A stretch of DNA of 64,000 nucleotides from Albitalea sp966211955. Its GTDB lineage: Bacteria > Pseudomonadota > Gammaproteobacteria > Burkholderiales > Burkholderiaceae_C. A program made the translations under genes and the position numbers. Location: contig CBIHOF010000001.1 in NCBI GenBank assembly GCA_966211955.1, forward strand, positions 1 through 64,000, given 5' to 3'. This document shows, in pieces, positions 33,221 through 42,167 of the stretch (the stretch's first letter is position 1; each line of letters opens with the position of its first letter). The notes under the pieces were generated by a model. It ran no database searches. It worked only from the letters and a program-made list of their open reading frames with translations, and had not been told where the DNA came from.

Positions 33221-34309
33221 ATGACTCTCGGCAACAACAAGCCTGTGACCTGGGTGATCGGCGCCATCGTGCTGATCGGCCTTCCACTCTTCGCGCAGCA
33301 GTTCGGCAGCGGCCCGGTGCGAATCCTCGACAGCGCCTTGCTCTACGTGCTGCTCGCACTCGGCCTGAACATCGTGGTGGGCTACGCCGGCTTGCTGGAC
33401 CTGGGCTACGTCGCGTTCTACGCGCTGGGCGCCTATCTCTTCGGCCTGCTCGCGAGCCCGCAGTTGCTGGACACCTTCCCGTCACTGGCGGCGAGCTTTC
33501 CGAACGGCATGCACGTGAGCATCTGGCTCGTCATCCCGATGGCCGCGGCCGTTGCGGGCCTGGCAGGCGTTCTGCTCGGCGCGCCCACGCTCAAGCTGCG
33601 TGGCGACTACCTCGCCATCGTCACGCTCGGCTTCGGGGAGATCATCCGCGTGTTCCTGCTCAACCTGGATGCACCGGTGAACATCACCAACGGTCCGCGC
33701 GGCATCGGTCCCATCGACGCGCCGACGCTCTTCGGCTTCGACTTCAGCAAGCCGCACGAGATCTTCGGCATGGACGTGCCCAACGTCACCAACTTCTACT
33801 TCCTGTTCCTCACGCTCGCGATGATCAGCGTGCTGATCTGCTACCGGCTCGAGCGCAGCCGCATCGGCCGCGCCTGGATGGCCATCCGTGAAGACGAGAT
33901 CGCGGCCAAGGCCATGGGCATCAACACCCGCAACATGAAGCTGCTGGCCTTCGGCATGGGCGCCACCTTCGGCGGCGTGTCGGGCACGATGTTCGCGACC
34001 TTCCAGAACTTCATCTCGCCCGAGGCATTCACCCTCAACGAGTCGATCATCATCGTCGCGATGGTGGTGCTGGGCGGCATCGGCCACCTGCCGGGCGTGA
34101 TCGTCGGTGCGCTGCTGCTGGCCATGCTGCCGGAGGTGCTGCGCTACGTGGCGAGCCCGCTGCAGAACCTCACTGGCGGCCGGCTGGACTCATCCATCCT
34201 GCGCCAGCTGCTGATTGCGCTGGCGATGATCACCATCATGCTCGTGAACCCGCGGGGCCTGTGGCCTGCGAAGGAGCATGGCAAGGCGGCTCCCGCCCCG
34301 GCGAAGTAA
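33221..34309 (+). CDS. livM: Branched-chain amino acid ABC transporter permease LivM
   Basis: A 362-residue inner-membrane permease, partner of LivH. It has multiple helices, VVGYAGLLDLGYVAFYALGAY near residue 50, LRGDYLAIVTLGFGEIIR and GRAWMAIREDEIAAKAMGI, which contacts the ATPases. The gene follows livH by 13 bp with an AAGGAG site in between. The loop with the DAPTLFGFDFSKPHEIFG segment is the usual LivM insertion. Confidence 0.93.
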   Translation: MTLGNNKPVTWVIGAIVLIGLPLFAQQFGSGPVRILDSALLYVLLALGLNIVVGYAGLLDLGYVAFYALGAYLFGLLASPQLLDTFPSLAASFPNGMHVSIWLVIPMAAAVAGLAGVLLGAPTLKLRGDYLAIVTLGFGEIIRVFLLNLDAPVNITNGPRGIGPIDAPTLFGFDFSKPHEIFGMDVPNVTNFYFLFLTLAMISVLICYRLERSRIGRAWMAIREDEIAAKAMGINTRNMKLLAFGMGATFGGVSGTMFATFQNFISPEAFTLNESIIIVAMVVLGGIGHLPGVIVGALLLAMLPEVLRYVASPLQNLTGGRLDSSILRQLLIALAMITIMLVNPRGLWPAKEHGKAAPAPAK

Positions 34310-34322
34310 GGAGACAAAGCGC

Positions 34323-35099
34323 ATGACTCAAACGGTTCTCAAGGTCGCGGGCGTCTCCAAGCGCTTCGGTGGCTTGCAAGCCCTGTCGGACGTCGGCATC
34401 ACCATCGAGGCCGGCCATGTGTATGGCCTCATCGGTCCCAACGGTGCGGGCAAGACCACCTTCTTCAATGTGCTCACGGGCTTGTATTCGCCGGACTCGG
34501 GCAGCTTCGAGCTGGGCGGCGAGCCCTACAAGCCGAGTGCGGTGCACAAGGTGGCCAAGGCCGGCATCGCGCGCACCTTCCAGAACATCCGCCTCTTCGC
34601 GGACATGACGGCGCTGGAGAACGTGATGGTGGGCCGCCACGTGCGCACGCACTCGGGCCTGGTCGGCGCGGTGTTCCGCACCCCGTCCTTCAAGCACGAG
34701 GAAGCGGCCATCGCCAAGCGCGCACAGGAGCTGCTCGACTACGTGGGCATTGGCCAGTACACCGACTACAAGGCGCGCACGCTGAGCTACGGCGACCAGC
34801 GCCGCCTGGAGATCGCACGCGCGCTCGCCACCGACCCCAAGCTCATCGCGCTCGACGAGCCGGCCGCCGGCATGAACGCGACCGAGAAGGTGGTGCTGCG
34901 CGAGCTCATCGACCGCATCCGCAACGACGGCCGCACGATCCTGCTGATCGAGCACGACGTGAAGCTGGTGATGGGCCTGTGCGACCGCGTGACGGTGCTC
35001 GACTACGGCAAGCAGATCGCCGAAGGCACGCCGTACGACGTGCAGCGCAACGAAAAAGTGATCGAGGCCTATCTGGGCGCCGGCCACACTGCGCATTGA
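34323..35099 (+). CDS. livG: Branched-chain amino acid ABC transporter ATP-binding protein LivG
   Basis: A 258-residue ATPase subunit. Walker A is GPNGAGKTT near residue 40, the signature is LSYGDQRRLEIARAL, Walker B ends LIALDEPAAGMN and the switch His is in LLIEHDVKLVMG. The insert with the FQNIRLFADMTALENV stretch is LivG-specific. It lies 13 bp after livM with a GGAG ribosome site. Together with LivF it drives import. Confidence 0.94.
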   Translation: MTQTVLKVAGVSKRFGGLQALSDVGITIEAGHVYGLIGPNGAGKTTFFNVLTGLYSPDSGSFELGGEPYKPSAVHKVAKAGIARTFQNIRLFADMTALENVMVGRHVRTHSGLVGAVFRTPSFKHEEAAIAKRAQELLDYVGIGQYTDYKARTLSYGDQRRLEIARALATDPKLIALDEPAAGMNATEKVVLRELIDRIRNDGRTILLIEHDVKLVMGLCDRVTVLDYGKQIAEGTPYDVQRNEKVIEAYLGAGHTAH

Positions 35100-35125
35100 C
35101 CCCTGGGCACTGGAGAACAGAGAAC

Positions 35126-35839
35126 ATGGCAAACACATTGCTCAAGGTCAGCGGCCTGAAGGTCGCCTACGGCGGCATCCAGGCGGTGAAGGGGGCGTCC
35201 TTCGAGGTGCATGAAGGCGAACTGGTGAGCCTGATCGGCGCCAACGGCGCGGGCAAGACCACCACGCTCAAGGCCGTGACGGGGCTCCAGCCGGTGGCGT
35301 CCGGCAGCATCGAGTTCATGGGCCGGCCCATCGCGGGCCAAGGCCCGTGGGACCTGGTCAAGCAGGGCCTCGTGATGGTGCCCGAGGGCCGCGGTACCTT
35401 CACGCGCATGACCATCACCGAGAACCTGCAGATGGGCGCCTTCATCCGCAAGGACCGCGAAGTCGACGATGACATCGAGAAGGTCTTCGCGATCTTTCCG
35501 CGCCTGAAGGAGCGCCGCAACCAGCTCGCGGGCACGATGTCCGGCGGCGAGCAGCAGATGCTTGCGATGGGCCGCGCGTTGATGACGCGCCCGAAGGTGC
35601 TGCTGCTGGATGAGCCGTCGATGGGCCTGTCGCCGATCATGGTCGACAAGATCTTCGAGGTGGTGAACGACATCCACAGTCGAGGCGTGACGGTGCTGCT
35701 CGTGGAGCAGAACGCAAGCCGCGCCCTGCAGCTGGCCACGCGCGGCTACGTGATGGATTCGGGTGAGATCACCATGAGCGGCGATGCGAAGACGCTGCTC
35801 AATGATCCGAAAGTCAGGGCTGCCTACCTGGGCGAATGA
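35126..35839 (+). CDS. livF: Branched-chain amino acid ABC transporter ATP-binding protein LivF
   Basis: A 237-residue ATPase subunit. Walker A GANGAGKTT, the LivF-type segment VMVPEGRGTFTRMTITENL, signature MSGGEQQMLAMGRAL, Walker B VLLLDEPSMGLSP and switch VLLVEQNASRAL. It follows livG by 26 bp and closes the core liv operon. A substrate-binding protein gene lies about 0.9 kb downstream after a PEP-CTERM gene. Confidence 0.94.
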   Translation: MANTLLKVSGLKVAYGGIQAVKGASFEVHEGELVSLIGANGAGKTTTLKAVTGLQPVASGSIEFMGRPIAGQGPWDLVKQGLVMVPEGRGTFTRMTITENLQMGAFIRKDREVDDDIEKVFAIFPRLKERRNQLAGTMSGGEQQMLAMGRALMTRPKVLLLDEPSMGLSPIMVDKIFEVVNDIHSRGVTVLLVEQNASRALQLATRGYVMDSGEITMSGDAKTLLNDPKVRAAYLGE

Positions 35840-36013
35840 CGCCCTTGCACCAGGACTTCGGCCACAACTGCTGACGCCTGAAACGCGAAGGCACAACACC
35901 GACGGGAGGCAATCGCCGTTCCTGTTGTGTTCGCGGGACTCTCACAAGCTGTCACTCGCGCCAGAGGGGTCGAAAACTAAAGTCTGCGCTCCTACTCAAC
36001 GAGGAGAGCAGTC

Positions 36014-36640
36014 ATGAATCTTCGTCCCCTGGCGAGATGGTCGCAAAGCCTGGCGGCCAGCCTCATCGCGGCGGCTGGTGCCGCGCAGGCCACGGTGGTC
36101 ACTTCCACCGTCGGCAACACCACCACCTACACCGAGACCTTCGACGCCGGCACGTCCTTCTCGAGCGGCTGGTTCAACGTTCCCTTCAGCAGCGACGACT
36201 TCCTGTTCCTCAACACGGTTCATCCGACGTCGAGCTTCAGCTTCACGTCCGCGACGCCCCTGTCCTCGTTGTCGGTGAGCTTCTGGTACTCGGCCCCTGG
36301 CAGTGACGATGGCACGCTGACGCTGGGCGCCAGCACACCGATAGCGCTGGGGGACACGCCAGGCAACGCGGCGCAGTTCCTCATCAACAACCCGGGCCCA
36401 TCGACCGGAGGTCTTTTCAACGCCAACGACTTCGACAGCCTGTACGCCACGTCCGTCTTCAATGTCGGGGCGGGTTCGTACACGCTGACCTTCGCCAGCA
36501 CCGGTGACCTGCTCGATGGCTTCAAGGTGGACGACCTCGTCATCACTGCCGTGGCTGTCCCCGAACCGGAGACTTACGCGATCCTCGCGCTGGGATTGAT
36601 GGGCATCGCCATCGGCTCGCGCAAGTTGCGCCGCCGCTGA
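36014..36640 (+). CDS. PEP-CTERM sorting domain-containing protein
   Basis: A 208-residue exported protein. A signal peptide (1-27, cleavage near AAQA) is followed by a Ser/Thr/Gly-rich beta-type body with alternating hydrophobic strands, then VPEPETYAIL, a hydrophobic helix and the basic tail SRKLRRR. The tail is an exosortase substrate signal. A GAGGAG site precedes the ATG, and the gap upstream (35840-36013) carries its own leader, so it is probably an independent unit placed between livF and the binding protein. The passenger fold is not recognised. Confidence 0.85.
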   Translation: MNLRPLARWSQSLAASLIAAAGAAQATVVTSTVGNTTTYTETFDAGTSFSSGWFNVPFSSDDFLFLNTVHPTSSFSFTSATPLSSLSVSFWYSAPGSDDGTLTLGASTPIALGDTPGNAAQFLINNPGPSTGGLFNANDFDSLYATSVFNVGAGSYTLTFASTGDLLDGFKVDDLVITAVAVPEPETYAILALGLMGIAIGSRKLRRR

Positions 36641-36764
36641 CGCCCAGGCATTCGATCGAGACATCTGCACGCGCGCTACGTAGTCTTACGCAGGGATCGG
36701 TCCCTTTGCGCATCTCGCACGACTTGCCTATCGTCCATGACACCGAGGCAAGCGAGGAGACGAG

Positions 36765-37973
36765 ATGGAACAGGTCTTCACGAAGGCGGCTGCGGCCGCA
36801 CTTCTGATGGTGGCGGCATGCGGTGCGCAGGCTGAAGGAGCGAAGCCGGTGAGGGTGGGGTTCATCTGCCCGTTCACCGGTGGCTCGCAGGATTTCGGCA
36901 ACGCGGCGCGACTGGGTGCCGAGCTCGCCGTGAAGGAGATCAACGAGGTCGGCGGCTACATGGGCCGGCCGATGGAACTGGTCGCACGCGACGACAAGGC
37001 CAATCCTGACGAAGGCCGAAAGAATGCCGAGGAGCTGGTAACCCGCGAGAAGGTCGACTTCACCATCGGCTTTTGCAACACCGGCGTGGCGCTGAAGTCG
37101 CTGGACGTCTTCCAGGACCACAAGCACCTGCTGGTGGTGCCGGTGTCCACCGGCTCCGCGGTCACGGCGAAGTATCCGGCCGCGAGCAGCTACATCTTCC
37201 GCATGTCGGCGCCCGACACGCTGCAGGCGGCGCACCTGGTCGATGACGTGGTCAAGCGCGGCTATACCCGCGTGGCGGTCTTCGCGGACAAGACGGGCTA
37301 TGGCGAAGGCGGCTTCAAGGATGTCGAGAACTTCCTCGCCGCGAAGAACCTGAAGCCGGTGTACACCGCACGCTTCGACCTCGGCGTGAAGTCACTCACG
37401 CAGCAGATGCAAGAGGCCAAGGCGGCCGGCGCGGATGCCGTGATCGGCTACACCGTCGGGCCCGAGGCGGCGGTGATGGCGCAGTCGAAGAGCGAGGCGA
37501 AGTTCAATGCGCCGCTCTACGGGCCGTGGCCGTTCTCCTTTCGCGCCGTGCATGAAAAGTCCGGCGGCACGGTCGAGGGCGCGATCATGGTCCAGACCAT
37601 CATCCAGGACTTGTCCAACGAGCGGCGCTCATCCTTCATCGCTCGATTGAAGCGCCATGCCGGCAAGGAACCCATCGGCTCCCTCATGGCTGCGGCGCAG
37701 AGCTACGACGCGGTGCAGCTGATGATGCGCGCCGTCTTCCAGACCAAGGGCGACACCTCGGGCGATGCCCTGAAGCTTGCGCTGGAGAACCTGCAGCGGC
37801 CGTACGCCGGCGTCGTGACGACGCACGACAAGCCGTTCTCATCGAGCGACCATGAATGCTTCACCCGCAACATGATCTGGCTGGGAGTGTGGCGCCACGG
37901 TGAGGTGCAGTTCCTGTACCCCGAGGACGCCAAGCGCGCAGGCTACATCCGGCGCAAGGAGCAGCAGTCGTAG
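36765..37973 (+). CDS. Periplasmic ABC substrate-binding protein, LivK-like (type I fold)
   Basis: A 402-residue receptor. The export signal (about 1-24) contains VAAC, so Cys19 could be lipidated, although a plain Sec cleavage after AQA is also possible. The body has VGFICPFTGGSQDFG, GAELAVKEINEVGGYMGRP and VTREKVDFTIGF, the hallmarks of the LivJ/LivK type I fold. The residues that grip the alpha-amino acid group differ enough from LivK that an aromatic or amide substrate is possible. It probably serves livHMGF upstream. A GAGGAG-like site precedes the ATG. Confidence 0.85.
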   Translation: MEQVFTKAAAAALLMVAACGAQAEGAKPVRVGFICPFTGGSQDFGNAARLGAELAVKEINEVGGYMGRPMELVARDDKANPDEGRKNAEELVTREKVDFTIGFCNTGVALKSLDVFQDHKHLLVVPVSTGSAVTAKYPAASSYIFRMSAPDTLQAAHLVDDVVKRGYTRVAVFADKTGYGEGGFKDVENFLAAKNLKPVYTARFDLGVKSLTQQMQEAKAAGADAVIGYTVGPEAAVMAQSKSEAKFNAPLYGPWPFSFRAVHEKSGGTVEGAIMVQTIIQDLSNERRSSFIARLKRHAGKEPIGSLMAAAQSYDAVQLMMRAVFQTKGDTSGDALKLALENLQRPYAGVVTTHDKPFSSSDHECFTRNMIWLGVWRHGEVQFLYPEDAKRAGYIRRKEQQS

Positions 37974-38000
37974 GCTGCAACACGCAGTGCGGCGCTGCGT

Positions 38001-38996
38001 TCAGTCGACCTTCGCGCCACTGGCCTTCACGACCTTCTCGTACTTCGCAAGCTCGCTCTTCACGAAGGCCGCGAACTGCGCAGGGGTGCCGGCCATCGGT
38101 TCGGCGAAGAGGCTCGCGAGCTTGGCCTTGACGTCGGGCGCATTAAGCGCATCGACGAAGGCCTTGTTCAAGCGCTGCGTCATGTCGGCCGACAGCTTGG
38201 CGGGGCCGAAGATGCCGAACCAGGTGTTGACGTCGAAGCTGGCGAGTGCCGGGCTGGTCTGTGCAACCGTTGGCACCTCGGGCATGGCGCTGGAGCGCTG
38301 GTGGGTGGTGACCGCCAACGCCCGCAGCTTGCCGGCCTTGATGTTGCCGGAGGCGGAGGCGAGGTTGTCGAAGGTGAGGTCCACCTGGCCGGACAGCAGC
38401 GCGAGTTGAGCGGGGTTGCCGCCGGCATACGGGATGTGCACCATGAAGACGCCCGCCTGTGCCTTGAACATCTCGCCGGCAAGGTGGCCTGCACTGCCGT
38501 TGCCGCCCGAGCCGTAGTTCAGCTTGCCCGGATTCTTCTTGGCATAGTCGACGAGATCGGCCGTGCGATGGATGTTCAGACGTTCCGCCGTCTGCGGGTT
38601 CATCACCAGCACGTTGGGCACCTGCGCCACGCCGGTGATGGGCGTGAAGTCGCGGATCGGGTCGTAGGGCAGCTTGCTGAACAGCCACGGGTTGATGGCG
38701 TGCGTGGCCACCGCGCCCATCACGATGGTGTTGCCGTCGGGCGCCGACTTGGCCGCCATGTCGGCGCCGAGGTTGCCGCCGGCGCCCGGCTTGTTGTCGA
38801 TGATGACCACGCCCAAGGTGTCCTTTACCTTGTCGGCGAGCAGCCGCGCGACCGTGTCCAGCGGACCGCCAGGCGGGTAGGGCACGATGAATCGGATGGG
38901 TTTGCCCGCTTGTGCGGACGCAAGGGGTGCGAACGACGGCAGGGCGAATGCAGTGGAGGCGGCGGCGAGGGTCTGGAGTGCTTGTCTGCGTTGCAT
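38001..38996 (-). CDS. Bug-family TctC-type solute receptor
   Basis: A 331-residue periplasmic receptor of the tripartite tricarboxylate transporter family. The signal peptide (1-29) begins MQRRQAL, with a twin Arg that could route it through Tat. It then has IRFIVPYPPGGPLDTVAR and VIIDNKPGAGGNLGAD, the two loops that bind a carboxylate, and NYGSGGNGSAGHLAGE. The membrane partners TctA and TctB are not in the window; solitary Bug genes are very common in Burkholderiales. The gene is convergent with the LivK-like gene. Substrate unknown. Confidence 0.88.
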   Translation of the reverse strand: MQRRQALQTLAAASTAFALPSFAPLASAQAGKPIRFIVPYPPGGPLDTVARLLADKVKDTLGVVIIDNKPGAGGNLGADMAAKSAPDGNTIVMGAVATHAINPWLFSKLPYDPIRDFTPITGVAQVPNVLVMNPQTAERLNIHRTADLVDYAKKNPGKLNYGSGGNGSAGHLAGEMFKAQAGVFMVHIPYAGGNPAQLALLSGQVDLTFDNLASASGNIKAGKLRALAVTTHQRSSAMPEVPTVAQTSPALASFDVNTWFGIFGPAKLSADMTQRLNKAFVDALNAPDVKAKLASLFAEPMAGTPAQFAAFVKSELAKYEKVVKASGAKVD

Positions 38997-39006
38997 GGCG
39001 TTTGAG

Positions 39007-40044
39007 TCAGTCGCCGTGCTTGTCGGCTTCGGAGGTGAAGGAGTCGGCGAGGAATTCATCGTCGGGCAGGCCGCACTTCTGGACGAAGTCTTTCTGCGCG
39101 GACTCGACCATGATGGGTGCGCCGCAGGCATAGACCTGGTGGCCTGAGAGATCGGGCAGGTCGGCCATCACGGCCTGGTGCACGAAGCCCGTGCGGCCGG
39201 TCCAGGCGTCTTCAGGCTTGGGTTCGGACAACACGGGCACATAGCGCAGGTTGGGCAGGCGCTGCGTGGCCTGCAGCACCCAGTCGTGCAGGTAGAGATC
39301 GGCCTTGCTGCGGCAACCCCAGTACAGCACCGCGGGGCGCGTTGAGCCCTTGAACTCCATCTCTTCGATGATGGCCTTGATCGGCGCGAAGCCGGTGCCG
39401 GACGCCAGCAGGACCATCGGCTTGTCACTGTCTTCGCGCAGGAAGAAGCTGCCGAACGGCCCTTCCATGCGAAGGATGTCCTTTTCCTTCATCGAGCCGA
39501 AGACCTGGTCGGTGAACTTGCCGCCGGGCATGTGGCGGACGTGCAGCTCGATCATCGGCTTGTCGCCCTGCGTGTGCGGCGCGTTGGCCATCGAATAGCT
39601 GCGGCGCGAGCCGTCACGCAGGATGAACTCGATGTACTGGCCGGCGTGATAGCGCAGCGGGTCGTTGGCGGGCAGCTGCATCATGATCACAGCCACGTCG
39701 GGCGCGGGCCTCGTGATGGTGCTCACGCGGCTGGGCATCTTGCGCACGGGGAATTCGCCGGCGCCGGCCACGGTGCGCGCCTCGATGACCACGTCAGTCT
39801 GCGCTGCGGCGCAGCAGGTGAGGGTGAAGCCGGCTTCCTCCTCTTCGACGCTCAGCGCCTTGTGCTGGTGGGCGCCGTGGATCACGCGGCCTTCAAGCAG
39901 GCGGCTCTTGCATGATCCGCATGCGCCGTCCTTGCAGCCGTACGGCAGGCCCACGCCCTGGCGAATGGCCGCTTGCAGGATCGCCTCGTCGCGATCGACG
40001 GTGAAGCTGCGGCCGCTGGGCTGCACGGTCACGGTGAAAGTCAT
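39007..40044 (-). CDS. 2Fe-2S ferredoxin-type NAD(P)H:flavin oxidoreductase (CDP-6-deoxyglucoseen reductase-like)
   Basis: A 345-residue electron-transfer protein. An N-terminal plant-type ferredoxin domain has cysteines in YGCKDGACGSCKSRL plus the distal Cys in LTCCAAA, which gives the C-x4-C-x2-C...C set. The FAD domain has RSYSMANAP, and the NAD(P) domain has LLASGTGFAPIKAI and YACGAPIMV. This architecture is shared with AscD/E3, phenol hydroxylase and toluene-monooxygenase reductases. It ends 10 bp before the TctC gene on the same strand and is divergent from the epimerase gene. No oxygenase partner is beside it, so its acceptor is unknown. Confidence 0.85.
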   Translation of the reverse strand: MTFTVTVQPSGRSFTVDRDEAILQAAIRQGVGLPYGCKDGACGSCKSRLLEGRVIHGAHQHKALSVEEEEAGFTLTCCAAAQTDVVIEARTVAGAGEFPVRKMPSRVSTITRPAPDVAVIMMQLPANDPLRYHAGQYIEFILRDGSRRSYSMANAPHTQGDKPMIELHVRHMPGGKFTDQVFGSMKEKDILRMEGPFGSFFLREDSDKPMVLLASGTGFAPIKAIIEEMEFKGSTRPAVLYWGCRSKADLYLHDWVLQATQRLPNLRYVPVLSEPKPEDAWTGRTGFVHQAVMADLPDLSGHQVYACGAPIMVESAQKDFVQKCGLPDDEFLADSFTSEADKHGD

Positions 40045-40113
40045 GGTCGGGCTCTCGTAAACTGAGCCTCGATTTTGCCCCGCTTCAACTTCTTCGCGCC
40101 CCGCACGGTCTTG

Positions 40114-41010
40114 ATGTCTTCGCACTCTTCACGATTCAAGCGTCCGAGCCTGCTCATCGTCGGATGCGGGGACGTGGGGATGCGGGTGGTGCGCTTGTTG
40201 AGGGGGCGGTGGCGGATCTTCGCGCTGACGACGAATGCAGATCGCGCGAATGCGATTCGCAGCGCCGGCGCGGTTCCGCTGATCGGCAACCTCGACCAAC
40301 CGGAGACGCTCGCGCGCCTGGCCGGCCTGGCCGATGCCGTGCTGCATCTCGCACCACCGCCGGCCACCGGGGCCACGGACCCGCGCACCGCGAACCTGTT
40401 GCATGCCATCGGTCTCAAAGGCCGCGTTGGCCGCATCGTCTACGCAAGCACGACGGGTGTGTACGGCGATTGCGGTGGCGCGCAGTTCGACGAGACGCGG
40501 GCCGTGAACCCCGCCACCGATCGCGCCCGCCGGCGGGTCGACGCCGAGGCGCGGTTGCGCTGGCATGGCCGGTCCACGGGCGCTCGCGTGACGATCCTGC
40601 GCATCCCCGGCATCTACGCGATTGATCGTGAAGGCGGACATCCGCGCGAGCGGCTGCAGCGCGGCACGGCCGTGCTGCGCCCCGCAGACGATGTGTATAC
40701 CAACCATGTGCATGCCGATGATCTCGCCCGCGCCTGCGTGGCGGCGCTCGCGCGTGGCCTGCCGCAGCGCATCGTGCATGCGAGCGACGACACCGAGCTG
40801 AAGATGGGCGACTACTTCGACCTCGCCGCGGACCTGTGCGGCCTGCCGCGGCCACCACGCATCTCCCGAGACGAAGCGGCGCAACGCCTGTCGCCGATGG
40901 TCATGAGTTTCATGAGCGAATCACGGCGCCTCACCAACCGTCGCCTCAAGCGCGAACTTCGACTGAAGCTGCGCTACCCGACTGTGCGTGAAGGTCTCGT
41001 CGCCGCCTGA
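40114..41010 (+). CDS. NAD(P)-dependent epimerase/dehydratase-like protein
   Basis: A 298-residue extended-type SDR protein. LLIVGCGDVGMRVVRLL near residue 14 is the nucleotide loop, then VYASTTGVYGDCGG carries the catalytic-type Ser/Thr and Tyr (Tyr of the usual YxxxK is less clear because the Lys is replaced in the RRRVDAEAR part). RLTNRRLKRELRLKLRYP closes the protein. Members of this branch are annotated as SDR/NmrA-like oxidoreductases and are poorly characterised. The ATG at 40114 is preferred to a TTG at 40075. Confidence 0.75.
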   Translation: MSSHSSRFKRPSLLIVGCGDVGMRVVRLLRGRWRIFALTTNADRANAIRSAGAVPLIGNLDQPETLARLAGLADAVLHLAPPPATGATDPRTANLLHAIGLKGRVGRIVYASTTGVYGDCGGAQFDETRAVNPATDRARRRVDAEARLRWHGRSTGARVTILRIPGIYAIDREGGHPRERLQRGTAVLRPADDVYTNHVHADDLARACVAALARGLPQRIVHASDDTELKMGDYFDLAADLCGLPRPPRISRDEAAQRLSPMVMSFMSESRRLTNRRLKRELRLKLRYPTVREGLVAA

Positions 41011-41011
41011 T

Positions 41012-42073
41012 TTACACGCCCTGCGCCCGGCGCAAGGTCTTCATGCGGTCCTTCGCATGCGCGGTGACCGGAGTCGGCATGCCGCCACGCGACACCACCA
41101 GGTTGATGTCGCGCTCGGGCGATTCGCCGCGCCACAGCGCCTTGTAGAACCCTTCGAGGTCGCTCACGTTCGCGCCATCGATGCGCAAGATGATGTCCCC
41201 GGGCGCGATGCCGGCATCGGCCGCCGGGCCGGCAGGCGTGACGCGCACCACGCGCACCATGCCATCGATCTCCACGCAGTTGAGGCCCAGCCACGCCCGC
41301 GTGCTGTTGCGCGAGGCGCCGTGCGCGCGAAGCTCCGGAAGAATCGCCTTGAGCAGGTCCACCGGCACGAACATGTTGCCCGGCATGTTCGGCTTCTCCG
41401 GGCCCAGCGCGTCCATCACCACCAGCGAGCCGATGCCCAGCAGTTCGCCGTTCGCATTGAAGAGTGCCGCGCCGCTGTGGTCGGTGCGCGGCGGCGTGGT
41501 GAACAGCGCATCCTCGATGTGATATTCCCAGTAGCCCGAGAAGGCTCGGCGCGACACGAGCCGCGCCATGCTCAGGTCGCCCGCATCGCCACCACTGGCG
41601 ATCATCAGCGGGTCGTCGCCATTGAGCGTCTTTGAACTGCCGAGCTTGACCGGCGCGACGCGCAATGGCGTGAGGGCCTGCAGCAAGCCGAAGCCCGAGG
41701 CCAGGTCATAGGCGATCACGCGGGCAGGCACGGTGCGGCCCGCAGCCACCTCGAGTTCGACATCGTCCGCTTCGAGGATGAGATAGCCGATGGTGACCAC
41801 CAGCCCGTCGGCGCCGATGACGACGCCGGAGCCCTGGCGGACCTGCCCGAGGTATTCGCTGGAAGGCGCGTTGTCGATCGCCACGCTGCGGATGCCGACG
41901 ACCGCCGCATGGGCGCGCTCCAGGGCGGCGATCTTGAGTTGCACCTCGGGGCTGTGCGGATCGACGGCTGGTTGTGCAAGTGCCGGAAAGGGGGCGAGGG
42001 CCGCGAGCGGGGCGAGCAATGCCATCAGCCAGAGCAGCCCGCATCCTCGAATCCAAGCGGCCAACCTGCGCAT
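41012..42073 (-). CDS. S1C (HtrA-like) protein with degenerate triad and PDZ domain
   Basis: A 353-residue exported protein: signal peptide (1-33), trypsin-like domain (about 75-235) and PDZ domain (about 260-345). The serine is kept as Ser200 in TDHSGAALF, but the catalytic His position is Tyr97 (LVVTIGYLIL) and the Asp position is Gly127 (DLASGFGLLQ). It therefore cannot use a standard triad and is probably a peptide-binding, chaperone-like or regulatory protein of the envelope. A GGAGG site precedes the ATG at 42073. The stop lies 1 bp from the epimerase stop, tail to tail. Confidence 0.82.
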   Translation of the reverse strand: MRRLAAWIRGCGLLWLMALLAPLAALAPFPALAQPAVDPHSPEVQLKIAALERAHAAVVGIRSVAIDNAPSSEYLGQVRQGSGVVIGADGLVVTIGYLILEADDVELEVAAGRTVPARVIAYDLASGFGLLQALTPLRVAPVKLGSSKTLNGDDPLMIASGGDAGDLSMARLVSRRAFSGYWEYHIEDALFTTPPRTDHSGAALFNANGELLGIGSLVVMDALGPEKPNMPGNMFVPVDLLKAILPELRAHGASRNSTRAWLGLNCVEIDGMVRVVRVTPAGPAADAGIAPGDIILRIDGANVSDLEGFYKALWRGESPERDINLVVSRGGMPTPVTAHAKDRMKTLRRAQGV

Positions 42074-42167
42074 GAGAACCTCCACGCGATGGCTCTCAGC
42101 ATGATCCTTTTTCGCGTCCCTCGGCCGCTCAGGGCCTTTGGAGAATGCTTGGCCGGGAAAGGGCCTG

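Noticed and set aside
37982..38000. Hairpin ACGCAG/CTGCGT between the convergent LivK-like and TctC genes
   Set aside because: The stem is short and has no T run on either side, so it is not a convincing terminator.
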